From the IMG/VR virus record IMGVR_UViG_3300035670_000618, positions 1 to 38,058 of that record: a stretch of 38,058 nt of DNA; one strand, written 5' to 3'. Shown piece after piece: positions 29,611 to 37,999 of the stretch. A model generated the notes under the pieces. That model was not told the origin of the DNA and ran no database searches. It worked only from the letters and a program-made list of their open reading frames with translations. The DNA comes from a virus. The translations under genes and the position numbers were made by a program. Positions within the stretch are counted from its first letter, which is position 1, and every line of letters starts with the position of its first letter.

Positions 29611-30181
29611 TATCCCCTCCTTCAGGAGCGACTGTGAAACTGATACCTGACCTGTCCACCGCCTCGGTATACTGGGTCCCGCTTTCGATAAGCGATCCGT
29701 TTTTAAACACCAGCAACGTACCCTCTCTAAACAAGCTCGGGAATGTAAAAATAGTCGTTACCCCATCGCCATCAAAGGTATGCGTCACATATTCCAGTAT
29801 TGGATTCATAGCCCCTCCGTCGAAAACTGACCAGATTGTAAATTCGGTTACGACACTATAATTAAGCGTTTCCAGATCCTGCTCATCACGCTGGGATACC
29901 GTAACAACTTTTATGCCAGCGGTTGCTATAAGCGTGTTTCTGACAGCCTGCGCCAGCACCTGGGCCATAAGATAGCTGGAGGCCCAGCAATTAACCGTCA
30001 TTCGGCAGATATCAATCCCGCTGTCACCGCTCAAACTGTTAACGGGTTCAAGTGTCATTTCATAAACAACAGATGGCAAGGCAGAATTAAGCGGCATTCT
30101 GACCGGATATACTCTTCGTCTAACAATGGCATAAACATCGGCACTGTTGATCATGGCGTTATAAACCTGTATCTGGATCAC
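29573..30181 (-). CDS. Tail completion protein (DUF3168-like) fused to a fibre-like domain
   Basis: 202 residues from a GTG overlapping the previous stop. The first 125 residues (YNAMINSADVYAIVRRRVYP, AVRNTLIATAG) match the neck/tail completion family of gp17/DUF3168 type. About 78 more residues (THTFDGDGVTTIFTFPSLFR, LLVFKNGSLIESGTQY) form a short fibre-like beta domain usually found in surface proteins. The fusion makes the protein longer than usual. It is the last neck gene before the exported block. Confidence 0.75.
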   Translation of the reverse strand: MIQIQVYNAMINSADVYAIVRRRVYPVRMPLNSALPSVVYEMTLEPVNSLSGDSGIDICRMTVNCWASSYLMAQVLAQAVRNTLIATAGIKVVTVSQRDEQDLETLNYSVVTEFTIWSVFDGGAMNPILEYVTHTFDGDGVTTIFTFPSLFREGTLLVFKNGSLIESGTQYTEAVDRSGISFTVAPEGGDNVDKFVAYYAKS

Positions 30182-30615
30182 GGTGTTTCCCTCACCAGTT
30201 TCTCGATTTTGGTCTTGAGTACCTGCTTGATAGTGTCCATCGCCTGGATCTTCCTGCTTTCAAAGGCAGGGCGGATAAACGGCCGTGGATCCACGGCTTT
30301 CCCGGACCGGTCTTTGTGGCCGAACTCAATCCAGCTCCAGTAATAAGCATCAAGATTACGCTTTTGCATCTTCTTGCCATGTCTGGCCCCCAAAATATAT
30401 CTTTCCGCGTAAGGATTGGGCTTGGTCAAGCGTTTGATGTACAGTGATTTTCTTAGCGTACCGGTTTTGACCGGGACCCGGGCCATGGCATCTTGTTTAA
30501 TGACCTTGGCGCCGGCTGCAAGAGACGATCGAAGCGCCTTGAGGCTGATCTTGGGCCCCAAAGAAATCATCTTCTTTTCGAGCTCTTTAAGCCCCTCTAC
30601 CTTAATACTCATCAT
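30178..30615 (-). CDS. HK97 gp10-like neck protein
   Basis: About 145 residues with several possible ATGs (30615, 30612; also 30627). KVEGLKELEKKMISLGPKI, KQDAMARVPVKTGTLRKSLY and YYWSWIEFGHKDRSGKAVDP followed by RPFIRPAFESRK are the standard motifs of HK97 gp10-type proteins. It joins tail to neck. GTGA overlap downstream. Confidence 0.88.
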   Translation of the reverse strand: MMSIKVEGLKELEKKMISLGPKISLKALRSSLAAGAKVIKQDAMARVPVKTGTLRKSLYIKRLTKPNPYAERYILGARHGKKMQKRNLDAYYWSWIEFGHKDRSGKAVDPRPFIRPAFESRKIQAMDTIKQVLKTKIEKLVRETP

Positions 30616-30616
30616 C

Positions 30617-30955
30617 TCAGGCATCACGCACCCCTTCCGAGCACATGAGCTGCAGCTCCTGATGGTATTCCTGCGGATCGATAACGCTTTTTATCGCGTA
30701 ATACCGCGAACCGTAAACCACGCGCATTCCGCTGGCCACGTCATTGCGATAGCGAATCCGGATTCTGGCCGTAATCTCGCTTTGCACCTGCTGCTGGGCC
30801 CAGAACTCGCGGCCGGATATCGGCTCCACAGCGGCCCATACAGTGGCTAGCGTTTCCCAAGTATAAATCGGGGCGCCGTACTCATCCGCGGCCGGAGAAC
30901 CAGTCACTTGCCTCTCGATAACCACGCGCTTGTTAATACTGCCCGCTTTTAACAT
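30617..30955 (-). CDS. Head-tail adaptor protein
   Basis: 112 residues from the ATG at 30955. INKRVVIERQVTGSPAADEY, PIYTWETLATVWAAVEPISG and RYYAIKSVIDPQEYHQELQL are the pattern of SPP1 gp16/HK97 gp7-type adaptor proteins, made mainly of beta strands. It closes the head and binds the tail. The start overlaps the connector stop as TGATG. Confidence 0.88.
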   Translation of the reverse strand: MLKAGSINKRVVIERQVTGSPAADEYGAPIYTWETLATVWAAVEPISGREFWAQQQVQSEITARIRIRYRNDVASGMRVVYGSRYYAIKSVIDPQEYHQELQLMCSEGVRDA

Positions 30956-31533
30956 CAAATTCCCATCCCCAAACGATAAATAGATAAAAGGCGTTCCAGC
31001 GTTGGATTAACCATAAACTGCCCTTTGAGCTGGGCTTCCCGGTTGTCATACATATCCGTGATCATCATGAGCATGGCTGTTTTGATAGTTTTTGGAAGGA
31101 CTTCGGATAACACCGGAGACCCTCCGGGATAGTATCCGGCCTGATAAACGACACGGACCGAATCCGCGCAGTCATAAGCCACCGGCCAGCTGGCTGCCGG
31201 AACGATCATGGCAGGCTCGGCGTCGCTAACGACATAATCAGCCGCGTCCATGGTGGTTTCGACATTTTCGCTATCGAGATATTTAAGGGACGTGACGCTG
31301 ATAAGCGGACAACGCAGAACCAATGGTCCGTTATTAATGGGAAATCCGGCTTCGCGCAGTTCCAGCGTTTGTACGCCTATCGCGCGGCCCAGATACTCCT
31401 CACACCACTGCCGGGCTGCAGTAATGAGACTTTCAATAAGCGCTTCTTCCGATGACCCAAACTCCGCGCGCGCAAACTCTTCGACTTCAGCTACAGTAAT
31501 GATTTCATCCGGTGCAGTAATGACTTTCAACAT
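30955..31533 (-). CDS. Head-tail connector (phiE125 gp8 / HK97 gp6-like)
   Basis: 192 residues. VAEVEEFARAEFGSSEEALI, ITAARQWCEEYLGRAIGVQT and LRCPLISVTSLKYLDSENVE are the hallmark of the phiE125 gp8 family; the C-terminus IKTAMLMMITDMYDNREAQL is its final helix. It forms the ring below the portal. The start overlaps the preceding gene by seven bases. Confidence 0.9.
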   Translation of the reverse strand: MLKVITAPDEIITVAEVEEFARAEFGSSEEALIESLITAARQWCEEYLGRAIGVQTLELREAGFPINNGPLVLRCPLISVTSLKYLDSENVETTMDAADYVVSDAEPAMIVPAASWPVAYDCADSVRVVYQAGYYPGGSPVLSEVLPKTIKTAMLMMITDMYDNREAQLKGQFMVNPTLERLLSIYRLGMGI

Positions 31534-32123
31534 AATGCGTCCTCAAGTTTAAGCCTGGGAAAACATTCCAGGGCCGTTTCTCGCGTTGCGTTAATGACCT
31601 CTATCCCTTCAGCCTTGAGATGTTCAGCCAACACTTGCATTTTTTTTACCCATGTCCTGACAGGACAATCGCGGTTTAATTCTCCTGGATGATCACCGTG
31701 CCAATGTTTCTTTCCGTCGGAACTGTATTTCATGTCAAACCCCAACAGGACAATGCGCGCCGAGCCAAAGAGATAAGACAGGTTGATCATTTGGTAACCG
31801 CCGTTATTGCCGGTGTAAATCACGTCTTCTTTGGAAAGACCCGGCTGGTCACTGCTGGCGATATGATGCAGGCCGTACAGCTTTGCGGCCCTGGCATCCT
31901 GCGTCCATAATTCGCCTTTGAAAGATCCTGAAACTTCCGGAAGATACTTTTTCCACCAGTCTTCGTCACAGGCATAAAGCACATCTGCCCATAGGGCCAG
32001 CTGAAAACTCGTGTTTATGACCGCGACCTTTTGGGCTTGTGATACGTTGTCTTTTTCCCGCCATTGTCTGACGAGCTCGCAGTCTGACCCTGTGAGACTG
32101 GGGCCGCTGGCAATGATGACCCA
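31527..32123 (-). CDS. Conserved phage protein without a normal start codon
   Basis: The frame reads WVIIASGPSLTGSDCELVRQ, then NTSFQLALWADVLYACDEDW, and further YQMINLSYLFGSARIVLLGF and HWHGDHPGELNRDCPV, a pattern I know from phage proteins near the connector with a Rossmann/transferase-like start. The conserved part begins at 32123, yet there is no ATG, GTG or TTG between the upstream TGA (32180-32178) and a GTG at 31982, which would remove the ASGPSL motif. It overlaps the gene at 32015-32326 in the +1/-1 frame. Either an unusual start (ATT at 32114) is used, a frameshift joins the two genes, or the sequence has an indel. Confidence 0.6.
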   Translation of the reverse strand, partial: WVIIASGPSLTGSDCELVRQWREKDNVSQAQKVAVINTSFQLALWADVLYACDEDWWKKYLPEVSGSFKGELWTQDARAAKLYGLHHIASSDQPGLSKEDVIYTGNNGGYQMINLSYLFGSARIVLLGFDMKYSSDGKKHWHGDHPGELNRDCPVRTWVKKMQVLAEHLKAEGIEVINATRETALECFPRLKLEDALC

Positions 32124-32326
32124 GCTTGACTCTCGCCGGCGGGTAAGGGAAAAGACGACGGCTTTCCAGCGTCGCCCTCAACGCGAGACGGCCTGGCGGG
32201 GATTTCCCGCGCCAGGCCGCTCGCTATGAGATGCTTCGCGTATTTATCTTCTACTTCCAGCTCTTTGCCGTGAACAACATTGCCAAGGCGGGAAGAACTA
32301 AAAGGTTTTGTGGTGATAATACGCAT
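32015..32326 (-). CDS. Small protein following the capsid gene
   Basis: 103 residues. RIITTKPFSSSRLGNVVHGK and EVEDKYAKHLIASGLARE are the family part, seen in small proteins just behind HK97-type capsids. From about residue 50 it is a Ser/Pro/Gly-rich tail with a basic end (KKTTYHKPKRSRS) which overlaps the next conserved frame. The tail may be partly or wholly the product of a frameshift or may be real. Confidence 0.6.
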   Translation of the reverse strand: MRIITTKPFSSSRLGNVVHGKELEVEDKYAKHLIASGLAREIPARPSRVEGDAGKPSSFPLPAGESQAGSSLPAAPVSQGQTASSSDNGGKKTTYHKPKRSRS

Positions 32327-32350
32327 GGACTTTCCTTTTCATTGAGCCGG

Positions 32351-33541
32351 TTATACAGTCAAAGCGCCGTAACGAACCGCCGCCGGGAGCAATCCACCCA
32401 ACACGCCACGCTTCTCGGCGCTGATGGTGATCAGGCCCTTCTGCGCGTTCGTGTCGTCCTGGGGATACATCTCCACGACCGTCTCCTGCCGCGTCAGATA
32501 CAGGAACGCGATATTGAACGCCGCCGCCAGAAGCTTGTTGGCCGTCATGTTTGACGACAGAGCAACAGGCTTGCCCCAAAGAGTCGGAATAATTTGGCCA
32601 AACGGAGATCCGACCAAATAATTCTTGTTGTCGTCCTTGAGTCTTTCGATCCCGCCCCATGTTGCCGGGTTCATGATGACACCATTGGCCGGGAAGCCAG
32701 CCGCGTCAAGCGCGCGAAACGCCCGGTTGGCGGAATCGATGGCTGTGTCTCCTGACGTGGGAGTAAACGCGGTATAGTTCGGAGATGTCAGCATGCCGAT
32801 GAGATCGTGCGTGCCCGTTCCGGTGATGATCTGAGCATCTTCCTTGACGTCGATCGCATAACGCAGGCGATTTTCGACGTAAGCGACGACTGCCGGGGCA
32901 TCCGCAAGAACCTGCTTGCTGATCTTGAGGAACGTGGCGATTGTCTTGACCGGGGCATCATACAACTCGAACGTGATGATGCTTTCAGCTCTCGCAGCGC
33001 CTTCTGCGGCACCAGCGGCATTGTTCGTGAAAACAAGCTCGCGGGTAAACTCGACAGAGTTGCTGCTTGTGTTGCCGGTTCCGATCAGGTCTTTGGCACG
33101 CAGGGGAACAAACGCGCCACCGATGATCCCGCGCCGATCAGCAGGCGTAAGAACGTCGTTGTTGTCCGCTGGACTGCCAGACTGGCCGGTGATGGTATTT
33201 GCCCGAACGCTGAAACCGTTCTTTAAAACGATGCGGCAACGGTTTGACTGGCCGGACGCGAACGATTTGAAGGACTGGTCTTCGACGATGATATTGCCGA
33301 AAGACTTTGGAGCTTCCTTTCCGCTTACGATGTTTTTGACCATCTTCTGCTCAAGCTCAACAAGGCGATCTGCCTGAGCCTGAACAGCGGCCGCAGCTTT
33401 CTCGGCAACCGCAACAGCCTTGGCCAAAGTTTCCTTTGTACCATTTTCATGCTCCGTCACCATGGCCTTGATGGCCTCGTTAGCGGCAAGCTGGGCCAGC
33501 TTGAACTCTTCAAAAGCTGCTTTCAATTCCTGTGGATTCAT
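32351..33541 (-). CDS. Major capsid protein (HK97 fold)
   Basis: 396 residues. A helical scaffold-like delta domain (LKAAFEEFKLAQLAANEAIK to KMVKNIVSGKE, residues 5-75) is followed by the HK97 core: VLTPADRRGIIGGAF, LFLKISKQVLADAPAVVAYV-type helix, GTGTHDLIGMLTS, WGGIERLKDDNKNYLVGSPF and TLWGKPVALSSNM. The protease gene before it should remove the delta domain. Length matches the family. Confidence 0.93.
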   Translation of the reverse strand: MNPQELKAAFEEFKLAQLAANEAIKAMVTEHENGTKETLAKAVAVAEKAAAAVQAQADRLVELEQKMVKNIVSGKEAPKSFGNIIVEDQSFKSFASGQSNRCRIVLKNGFSVRANTITGQSGSPADNNDVLTPADRRGIIGGAFVPLRAKDLIGTGNTSSNSVEFTRELVFTNNAAGAAEGAARAESIITFELYDAPVKTIATFLKISKQVLADAPAVVAYVENRLRYAIDVKEDAQIITGTGTHDLIGMLTSPNYTAFTPTSGDTAIDSANRAFRALDAAGFPANGVIMNPATWGGIERLKDDNKNYLVGSPFGQIIPTLWGKPVALSSNMTANKLLAAAFNIAFLYLTRQETVVEMYPQDDTNAQKGLITISAEKRGVLGGLLPAAVRYGALTV

Positions 33542-33554
33542 AATTTTCTCCTTT

Positions 33555-34394
33555 TTAATTTTTCATGGCCTGAATAAGGCCGTTGACTTCTTCCGCGGTC
33601 CAATCCTCAGCGCCGGCTTCACGCGCGGCAGGATCGGCTGCATCACGCATACCGGCCCGGTTGAAGACTTCTTCCCGCTCTTTTCTCGAAAGCCCATGCA
33701 AAGCCAGCGCCATTTCAATCGTGCGCCTGGCCATAGCCTTGGCTTTTTTTTCATCCCCGGCATTATCTGCCGTTTTGATATTGATGATTTCTTCGGCAAA
33801 GCCCTGGTCAACGGCATCCTGGGCGTTAAGCCAGGTCTCCTTGTCCATGAGCTTCTCAACGTCTTTCGCGTCCCGTCCGGTGCGTGCCGCGTAAAGATCA
33901 CGCATGGAACTGTCAAAAACCCCAAATGTGTCAGCAGCGTTTGACATGTCGTGACGGTTGCCTACCACCATGCCCCACGCGTTGTGGATCATTAAAAAAC
34001 CGACCTGTGATATTTTTATCGTGTCGCCGGCCATGGCGATAACGGAGGCGGCTGAAGCCGCGAGACCCATAACATTGACAGTCACTTTTCCTTTGTGCTC
34101 CGCCAAAAGGTTATAGATCGTCGCGCCTTCAAAAAAATCACCGCCGGGAGAGTTAATGTTGACAACGACGTCTTTATCATTTCCAATCGAACGCAGAGCC
34201 CCGGACATGCGTTTGGCGGTAAAGCCTTCGCCAAAATAATCAGCTCCGATAACGTCAAAAACGTTGATCACGTTATCTTTATCCTCAGCTTTAACCAGTG
34301 TCTTGTCCCAGCGCGCCAGGATGCTTTCGTGTATCCTGTTTTTTGCCGAATTAAACTTTGCCTGCGTCAGCAGGGGCAGTTGTTTTTTGCTCAT
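33555..34394 (-). CDS. ClpP-like head maturation protease
   Basis: 279 residues. NINSPGGDFFEGATIYNLL is the ClpP oxyanion region, GLAASAASVIAMAGD (nucleophile S114) and MIHNAWGMVVG (H137) give the catalytic Ser and His, with a later Asp. Family knowledge: it cuts the capsid delta domain in the prohead. The start overlaps the portal gene by 44 bases, as often seen. The C-terminal 75 residues are a charged tail. Confidence 0.93.
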   Translation of the reverse strand: MSKKQLPLLTQAKFNSAKNRIHESILARWDKTLVKAEDKDNVINVFDVIGADYFGEGFTAKRMSGALRSIGNDKDVVVNINSPGGDFFEGATIYNLLAEHKGKVTVNVMGLAASAASVIAMAGDTIKISQVGFLMIHNAWGMVVGNRHDMSNAADTFGVFDSSMRDLYAARTGRDAKDVEKLMDKETWLNAQDAVDQGFAEEIINIKTADNAGDEKKAKAMARRTIEMALALHGLSRKEREEVFNRAGMRDAADPAAREAGAEDWTAEEVNGLIQAMKN

Positions 34395-35601
34395 TAGGCA
34401 GCCCTCCGTTCTCCAGATAAATCAGTTGACGGTCAATATATCGATGGTCTCCGCTAGGATCCGGGCTCAGGCCCTCATCCTCACGGCATTCGTTGGGCGA
34501 TTTGATACCATTACGGATAGCGACCTGGTATCCTTCGTAACGGCTCTTTTCATCACCCCGCAAAAGCTCATCAAAATCAAATTCCGGGACAATGGTTTCC
34601 CGGTCGGCAATATCAATCAGCCTCACGCTGATGCTGTTTTCAGTGCGGCCGGTGTATGGTTTAAGCCCCAGCTTGTACCAGCCGCGAATAATTTCAGTTA
34701 TGCCGGATCCCCACACCGTTGAAGCGGACATGTCGTTGATCAATACGGACGGGACTCCAAAAAACCGCGCGATGTCCTCCGTCTGGAATTTGCGGCTCTC
34801 AAGCAGCTGGACATCCCTGGGATTCATGGAAATCTGCTGATACTGCATGCCGGCCTCCAACACGCGCAGCGTGTCATCGCCGCCGTCTTGCAGATCCTGA
34901 AAATTTTTCTTAATAGCTATGCGCTGTTCAGGTTTCAAAACCTTGTCGATAGTCAACACGCCAGCGGCCTTAAATCCGCTGTTGGCCATCTTGTTGACCC
35001 GGTCTTCCGCGCTGATAGCGATCCCCAGACTGTTGCGGGCCTGGTCCAGCGGCGACAGTCCGACTATGCCATTTCCAAAAAGCTTCAGATGCCAAACGTT
35101 TTTTTCAGCCAGAAACATTAAATTGTTTCCGTCGGTATACTTGTAAACAACGTCTCCGTTTTTTTCCAGGACGACTTCAGTTTGCGACGTCATCATCGGC
35201 AAAAGCGAGATAATCTGTCCGTTGGAACTGCGTTCAATAGCGCAGTAGGCATTCCCGCGAAAAGCCAGCTGGGACATGATGGTTTCAAGAAACTCAACCC
35301 GGGTCATGTAGCGGTTAGGCCTCCAGTTAAGCAGCCGGTATAACGGGTAATCATTGGCAAGGTCCTTGCTCACAATCTTGCCGCGCGCGTTTTTTTTGAC
35401 CTTGTAAAAACTGATCGGAAGGCCGGCCACGGTTTCCGAAATAATACGCACACAGGCAAAGACCGCGGATAACTGCATCGCGGTTTCGTCCGTAACGGTG
35501 CGTGTGGTCATCCGCCCGCTGGATGGCTCAAGGATTTGAGTTCCTGGCACGCGTCTGAAGAGATTGCCCCAGAGTGTTGACCAACTGCGCCACACTGCCA
35601 A
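34351..35601 (-). CDS. Portal protein (HK97 family)
   Basis: 416 residues. AMQLSAVFACVRIISETVAG, FLETIMSQLAFRGNAYCAIE and HLKLFGNGIVGLSPLDQARN, then DIARFFGVPSVLINDMSAST and RYEGYQVAIRNGIKSPNECR, are standard HK97 portal motifs. Twelve copies form the DNA entry ring. The ATG at 35601 follows the terminator by 15 bases and has GGAGGAAG upstream. Confidence 0.92.
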   Translation of the reverse strand: MAVWRSWSTLWGNLFRRVPGTQILEPSSGRMTTRTVTDETAMQLSAVFACVRIISETVAGLPISFYKVKKNARGKIVSKDLANDYPLYRLLNWRPNRYMTRVEFLETIMSQLAFRGNAYCAIERSSNGQIISLLPMMTSQTEVVLEKNGDVVYKYTDGNNLMFLAEKNVWHLKLFGNGIVGLSPLDQARNSLGIAISAEDRVNKMANSGFKAAGVLTIDKVLKPEQRIAIKKNFQDLQDGGDDTLRVLEAGMQYQQISMNPRDVQLLESRKFQTEDIARFFGVPSVLINDMSASTVWGSGITEIIRGWYKLGLKPYTGRTENSISVRLIDIADRETIVPEFDFDELLRGDEKSRYEGYQVAIRNGIKSPNECREDEGLSPDPSGDHRYIDRQLIYLENGGLPNEQKTTAPADAGKV

Positions 35602-35615
35602 ATCTTCCTCCTTAA

Positions 35616-35657
35616 ATAAAAAAAAGCCCCAAACCTGCCCTGCTGCAGGTGTGGGGC
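35616..35657 (-). terminator. Intrinsic terminator between terL and portal
   Basis: On the minus strand GCCCCA-ACCTGC pairs with GCAGGT-TGGGGC (35657-35626, one mismatch, loop of six) followed by TTTTTTTTATTT. The hairpin is strong and directly precedes the portal ribosome site. Confidence 0.75.
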
Positions 35658-35681
35658 TGTGCTCACAAATGGCGCTGTCCG

Positions 35682-35702
35682 TCCCCGTCGGGATAAACAG
35701 CT
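35682..35702 (-). other. Conserved stem-loop upstream of a terminator (copy B)
   Basis: On the minus strand CTGTTTATCCCGACGGGG, then ACGGACAG can fold with a CTGT/ACAG stem and a CCC-GAC-GGG tip. The core CCCGACGGGGA matches the core at 10787-10804 (TCGACGGGGA), and both lie just before a similar terminator. Confidence 0.35.
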
Positions 35703-35708
35703 TGTCGC

Positions 35709-35732
35709 CTATGCAAATTTATATTTGCATAG
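35709..35732. repeat. Perfect inverted repeat behind terL
   Basis: CTATGCAAAT-TTAT-ATTTGCATAG, a ten-base perfect stem with a four-base loop, A+T-rich. It may be an operator or an RNA hairpin in the terL 3' region. No T run follows on either strand. Confidence 0.75.
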
Positions 35733-35737
35733 TGGTA

Positions 35738-35757
35738 AACGAGTTCAAGTCTTTTCT
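35738..35757. repeat. 20-bp direct repeat, copy 2
   Basis: Identical to 14079-14098 and in the same orientation, six bases beyond the terL stop codon. On the minus strand both copies read the codons AGA AAA GAC TTG AAC TCG in a frame that encodes RKDLNS. Confidence 0.85.
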
Positions 35758-35762
35758 AGTGA

Positions 35763-37481
35763 TTATCGCAAAACCAACGGGTCGTTGATAAAGTCGTCTA
35801 TGTTGCCTTCTAGGTCGTCTTCTTTAATTTTGATGCCGATAGCCATCAGAAGTGCTGTCATGTCATCTATCTTGTCCGCGCTTTTCTTTTTGTCCGGCGC
35901 CATGTTCATGTTCTTGTCGGTGCGCGCGACCAGATTGGACGCGCACCAGGTGAGCACTGGATCGCCGCCATGCCGGAACTTTCTAGCATAGTAAGATTCC
36001 TCGAAATGCTTCATGGCCGGATGATAAGATTTCGGACCCTGAATAAACGGCACCATCTCAATGCTCTCGTTAGAAAGCTTGGACGCTATCTGTGCCGAGT
36101 TCCAGGTGTCATAACCTATCTTTTGGATATCAAACTGGTTGCGGCATTCAACGATCTTGTCAAAAATCATGTCGTAGTTTGTGACTTCGCCTGGCGTTTC
36201 GATAAGATAGCCGGCCCTAACCCAGCCGGCATACGGGACAAGGTTCCGGTCCGCGCGGATCTTGACAGTGGTCTGCGGTACCCAGCGCCAGCCGATCGTG
36301 TAAATGATTTCTTTCATCTCCCAGATCAAACGGAAAGATGCCAGGTCGCGGGTGCTGGCCAGGTCCAGCGCTCCGTAGCACGGGTATTCCTTAAGCTCAT
36401 CTAAGGGGATCTCACCAGAGCAGGCTTTCCATTTCTGCAGATCGATCCACCCGGTGGCGGTTGAGCTCTGGCGGTTCATGCGCTTGATGAGAAACTCCGA
36501 ATGGCGGCCGGGCATGGCCTTGGCCTCGATCGCGTCTTTTCTCAGGGCGTTAAGCAGCAGCGGGTTGGCCGCAATAAGCGGATTGGCTTTCTCCCAGATG
36601 GCTTCGTCAAATTCATCGTCCGCCGGAGTTTTTGTTTCCCTGTCTTCGTCGTCGATAGCGTAAATAACCGCCAGAAAGTGGTCGGCCTCGATGACGCCCT
36701 GCAGGACCTGCTTGGCGAAATGACGGGTCTCCGGCCACGGTCCCGGGGTCTCGTATCCTTCTGTGGTCGTAAATAAAAAAAGCGGGTTGCGGCGCGCTCC
36801 GGCCGCTGACTGAAGGACGTTTAAAAGGTCATGCGTTTTATGCGCGTGGATTTCATCCAGGATGATCCCCGAAGGATTAAGCCCGTCTTGCGTGGATGCC
36901 TTGGCGTTGATGCAGCGCATCTGCCCGCCGTTCTGATAGCAGGCAATGGCCCGGGTAAAAGATTCAAGGTCAAAGGCGGAACGGATATCCGGCGTGCGGT
37001 CCACCATGCGCTTGGCAACACGGAACACGATCGCCGCCTGGTCTCCGGTTGTCGCCGCTGAAATAACTTGCGGACCCTTTTCGCCCTCCATGGTCAGGCA
37101 GTACAGCCCAACAGCGGCGGCCAGCGTGCTTTTAGCGTTCTTGCGGGCGATGGCAAACAGCGCGGACGTAAAGCGGCGAGTTCCGTCGGTCTTTCGGAAT
37201 CCGAAAAGGTTACAGATAAAAAATATCTGAAATGGTTCGAGAGTAATTGTGTCTGTTTTCCACGCGCCTTCGACGTGCGGAAGATGGGAGATAAACTCGC
37301 AGGCGCGCGCGGCCTCGACTTCTGAATAATAAAACTGGCAGCTTTTTTGTGCCGAACGGTCCAGGTCGTTTAAAAACCTTTTGCAGGCAAGCTTGACCCA
37401 TTTTCCGAATCTATTCCGGTTCTGTTTCTGCGTCGATGACCGGGCGTAATCCCTTGCTATCTTCGTCCAATCCATTGTCAT
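35763..37481 (-). CDS. terL: Terminase large subunit
   Basis: 572 residues. LEPFQIFFICNLFGFRKTDG leads to the Walker A motif ARKNAKST (112-119), Walker B GIILDEIHAH (205-214) and the nuclease acid in CYGALDLASTRDLASF; KIGYDTWNSAQIASKL and SADKIDDMTALLMAIG complete the HK97-type terminase (Terminase_1) pattern. It pumps and cuts DNA at the portal. It overlaps terS by 71 bases; ATGs at 37481 and 37475 are both possible. The stop is followed by a 160-base gap with a repeat, two hairpins and a terminator. Confidence 0.94.
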   Translation of the reverse strand: MTMDWTKIARDYARSSTQKQNRNRFGKWVKLACKRFLNDLDRSAQKSCQFYYSEVEAARACEFISHLPHVEGAWKTDTITLEPFQIFFICNLFGFRKTDGTRRFTSALFAIARKNAKSTLAAAVGLYCLTMEGEKGPQVISAATTGDQAAIVFRVAKRMVDRTPDIRSAFDLESFTRAIACYQNGGQMRCINAKASTQDGLNPSGIILDEIHAHKTHDLLNVLQSAAGARRNPLFLFTTTEGYETPGPWPETRHFAKQVLQGVIEADHFLAVIYAIDDEDRETKTPADDEFDEAIWEKANPLIAANPLLLNALRKDAIEAKAMPGRHSEFLIKRMNRQSSTATGWIDLQKWKACSGEIPLDELKEYPCYGALDLASTRDLASFRLIWEMKEIIYTIGWRWVPQTTVKIRADRNLVPYAGWVRAGYLIETPGEVTNYDMIFDKIVECRNQFDIQKIGYDTWNSAQIASKLSNESIEMVPFIQGPKSYHPAMKHFEESYYARKFRHGGDPVLTWCASNLVARTDKNMNMAPDKKKSADKIDDMTALLMAIGIKIKEDDLEGNIDDFINDPLVLR

Positions 37482-37971
37482 TGCCGGATGCCTTTAAGCG
37501 TTTAAACGGGTTGTCTTTCTTGACCGGGCCGGCGACCTGCACACGCAGGCGGGCGGCCGGAGTCATACCCAGCTGCGCGGCATAAGTTACCATGTCAGCG
37601 GCGTAGCGCCGGCTGATGGTCAAAAGCGGGTTGGTGACTTTGGTGCCGGCCGTGGCGCCGTCAGACAAGAACATCTGCGACACGCTTTTTTCTTCCAGCG
37701 CCTTTAGTTCTTTTTCCGCCTGGCGCCATTTGACCACGCTGTAGCAATAGGCCGATAAGATCGCCTGGTCTTTCTCTTCCAGTATCCGACTGTCTTTCAA
37801 CAGCTTGATTGTCATCCGCCAGACCTTGCGCTCATCTGTCCCGAAATGCTTGGGGCATCTGGGTAAGCTGAAATCTTTGTTCAGCTCTTCAGCCGCCTCT
37901 TTTGTTATCGGTAACTTCCCGGAAAGCATCTTTAATGCCTTGTTTTTTGGTATCGGTCCGCGTGCGCCCAT
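37411..37971 (-). CDS. terS: Terminase small subunit (P27 family)
   Basis: 186 residues. It opens MGARGPIPKNKALKMLSGK and continues PRCPKHFGTDERKVWRMTIK and AILSAYCYSVVKWRQAEKEL, with LGMTPAARLRVQV near the C-terminus, the pattern of phage T7/P27-family terminase small subunits. It recognises the packaging site and hands DNA to TerL. The DNA just upstream (37972-38005) is A+T-rich; no clear -35/-10 pair is visible there. Confidence 0.9.
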   Translation of the reverse strand: MGARGPIPKNKALKMLSGKLPITKEAAEELNKDFSLPRCPKHFGTDERKVWRMTIKLLKDSRILEEKDQAILSAYCYSVVKWRQAEKELKALEEKSVSQMFLSDGATAGTKVTNPLLTISRRYAADMVTYAAQLGMTPAARLRVQVAGPVKKDNPFKRLKASGNDNGLDEDSKGLRPVIDAETEPE

Positions 37972-37999
37972 ATAAGTAATATTATTTTAATTTATTAAT

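Noticed and set aside
35700-35760. A tRNA gene or remnant, because GTTCAAGTC resembles a TPsi loop
   Set aside because: The T stem has a mismatch and a wobble pair and no acceptor, D or anticodon arm can be drawn around either copy.
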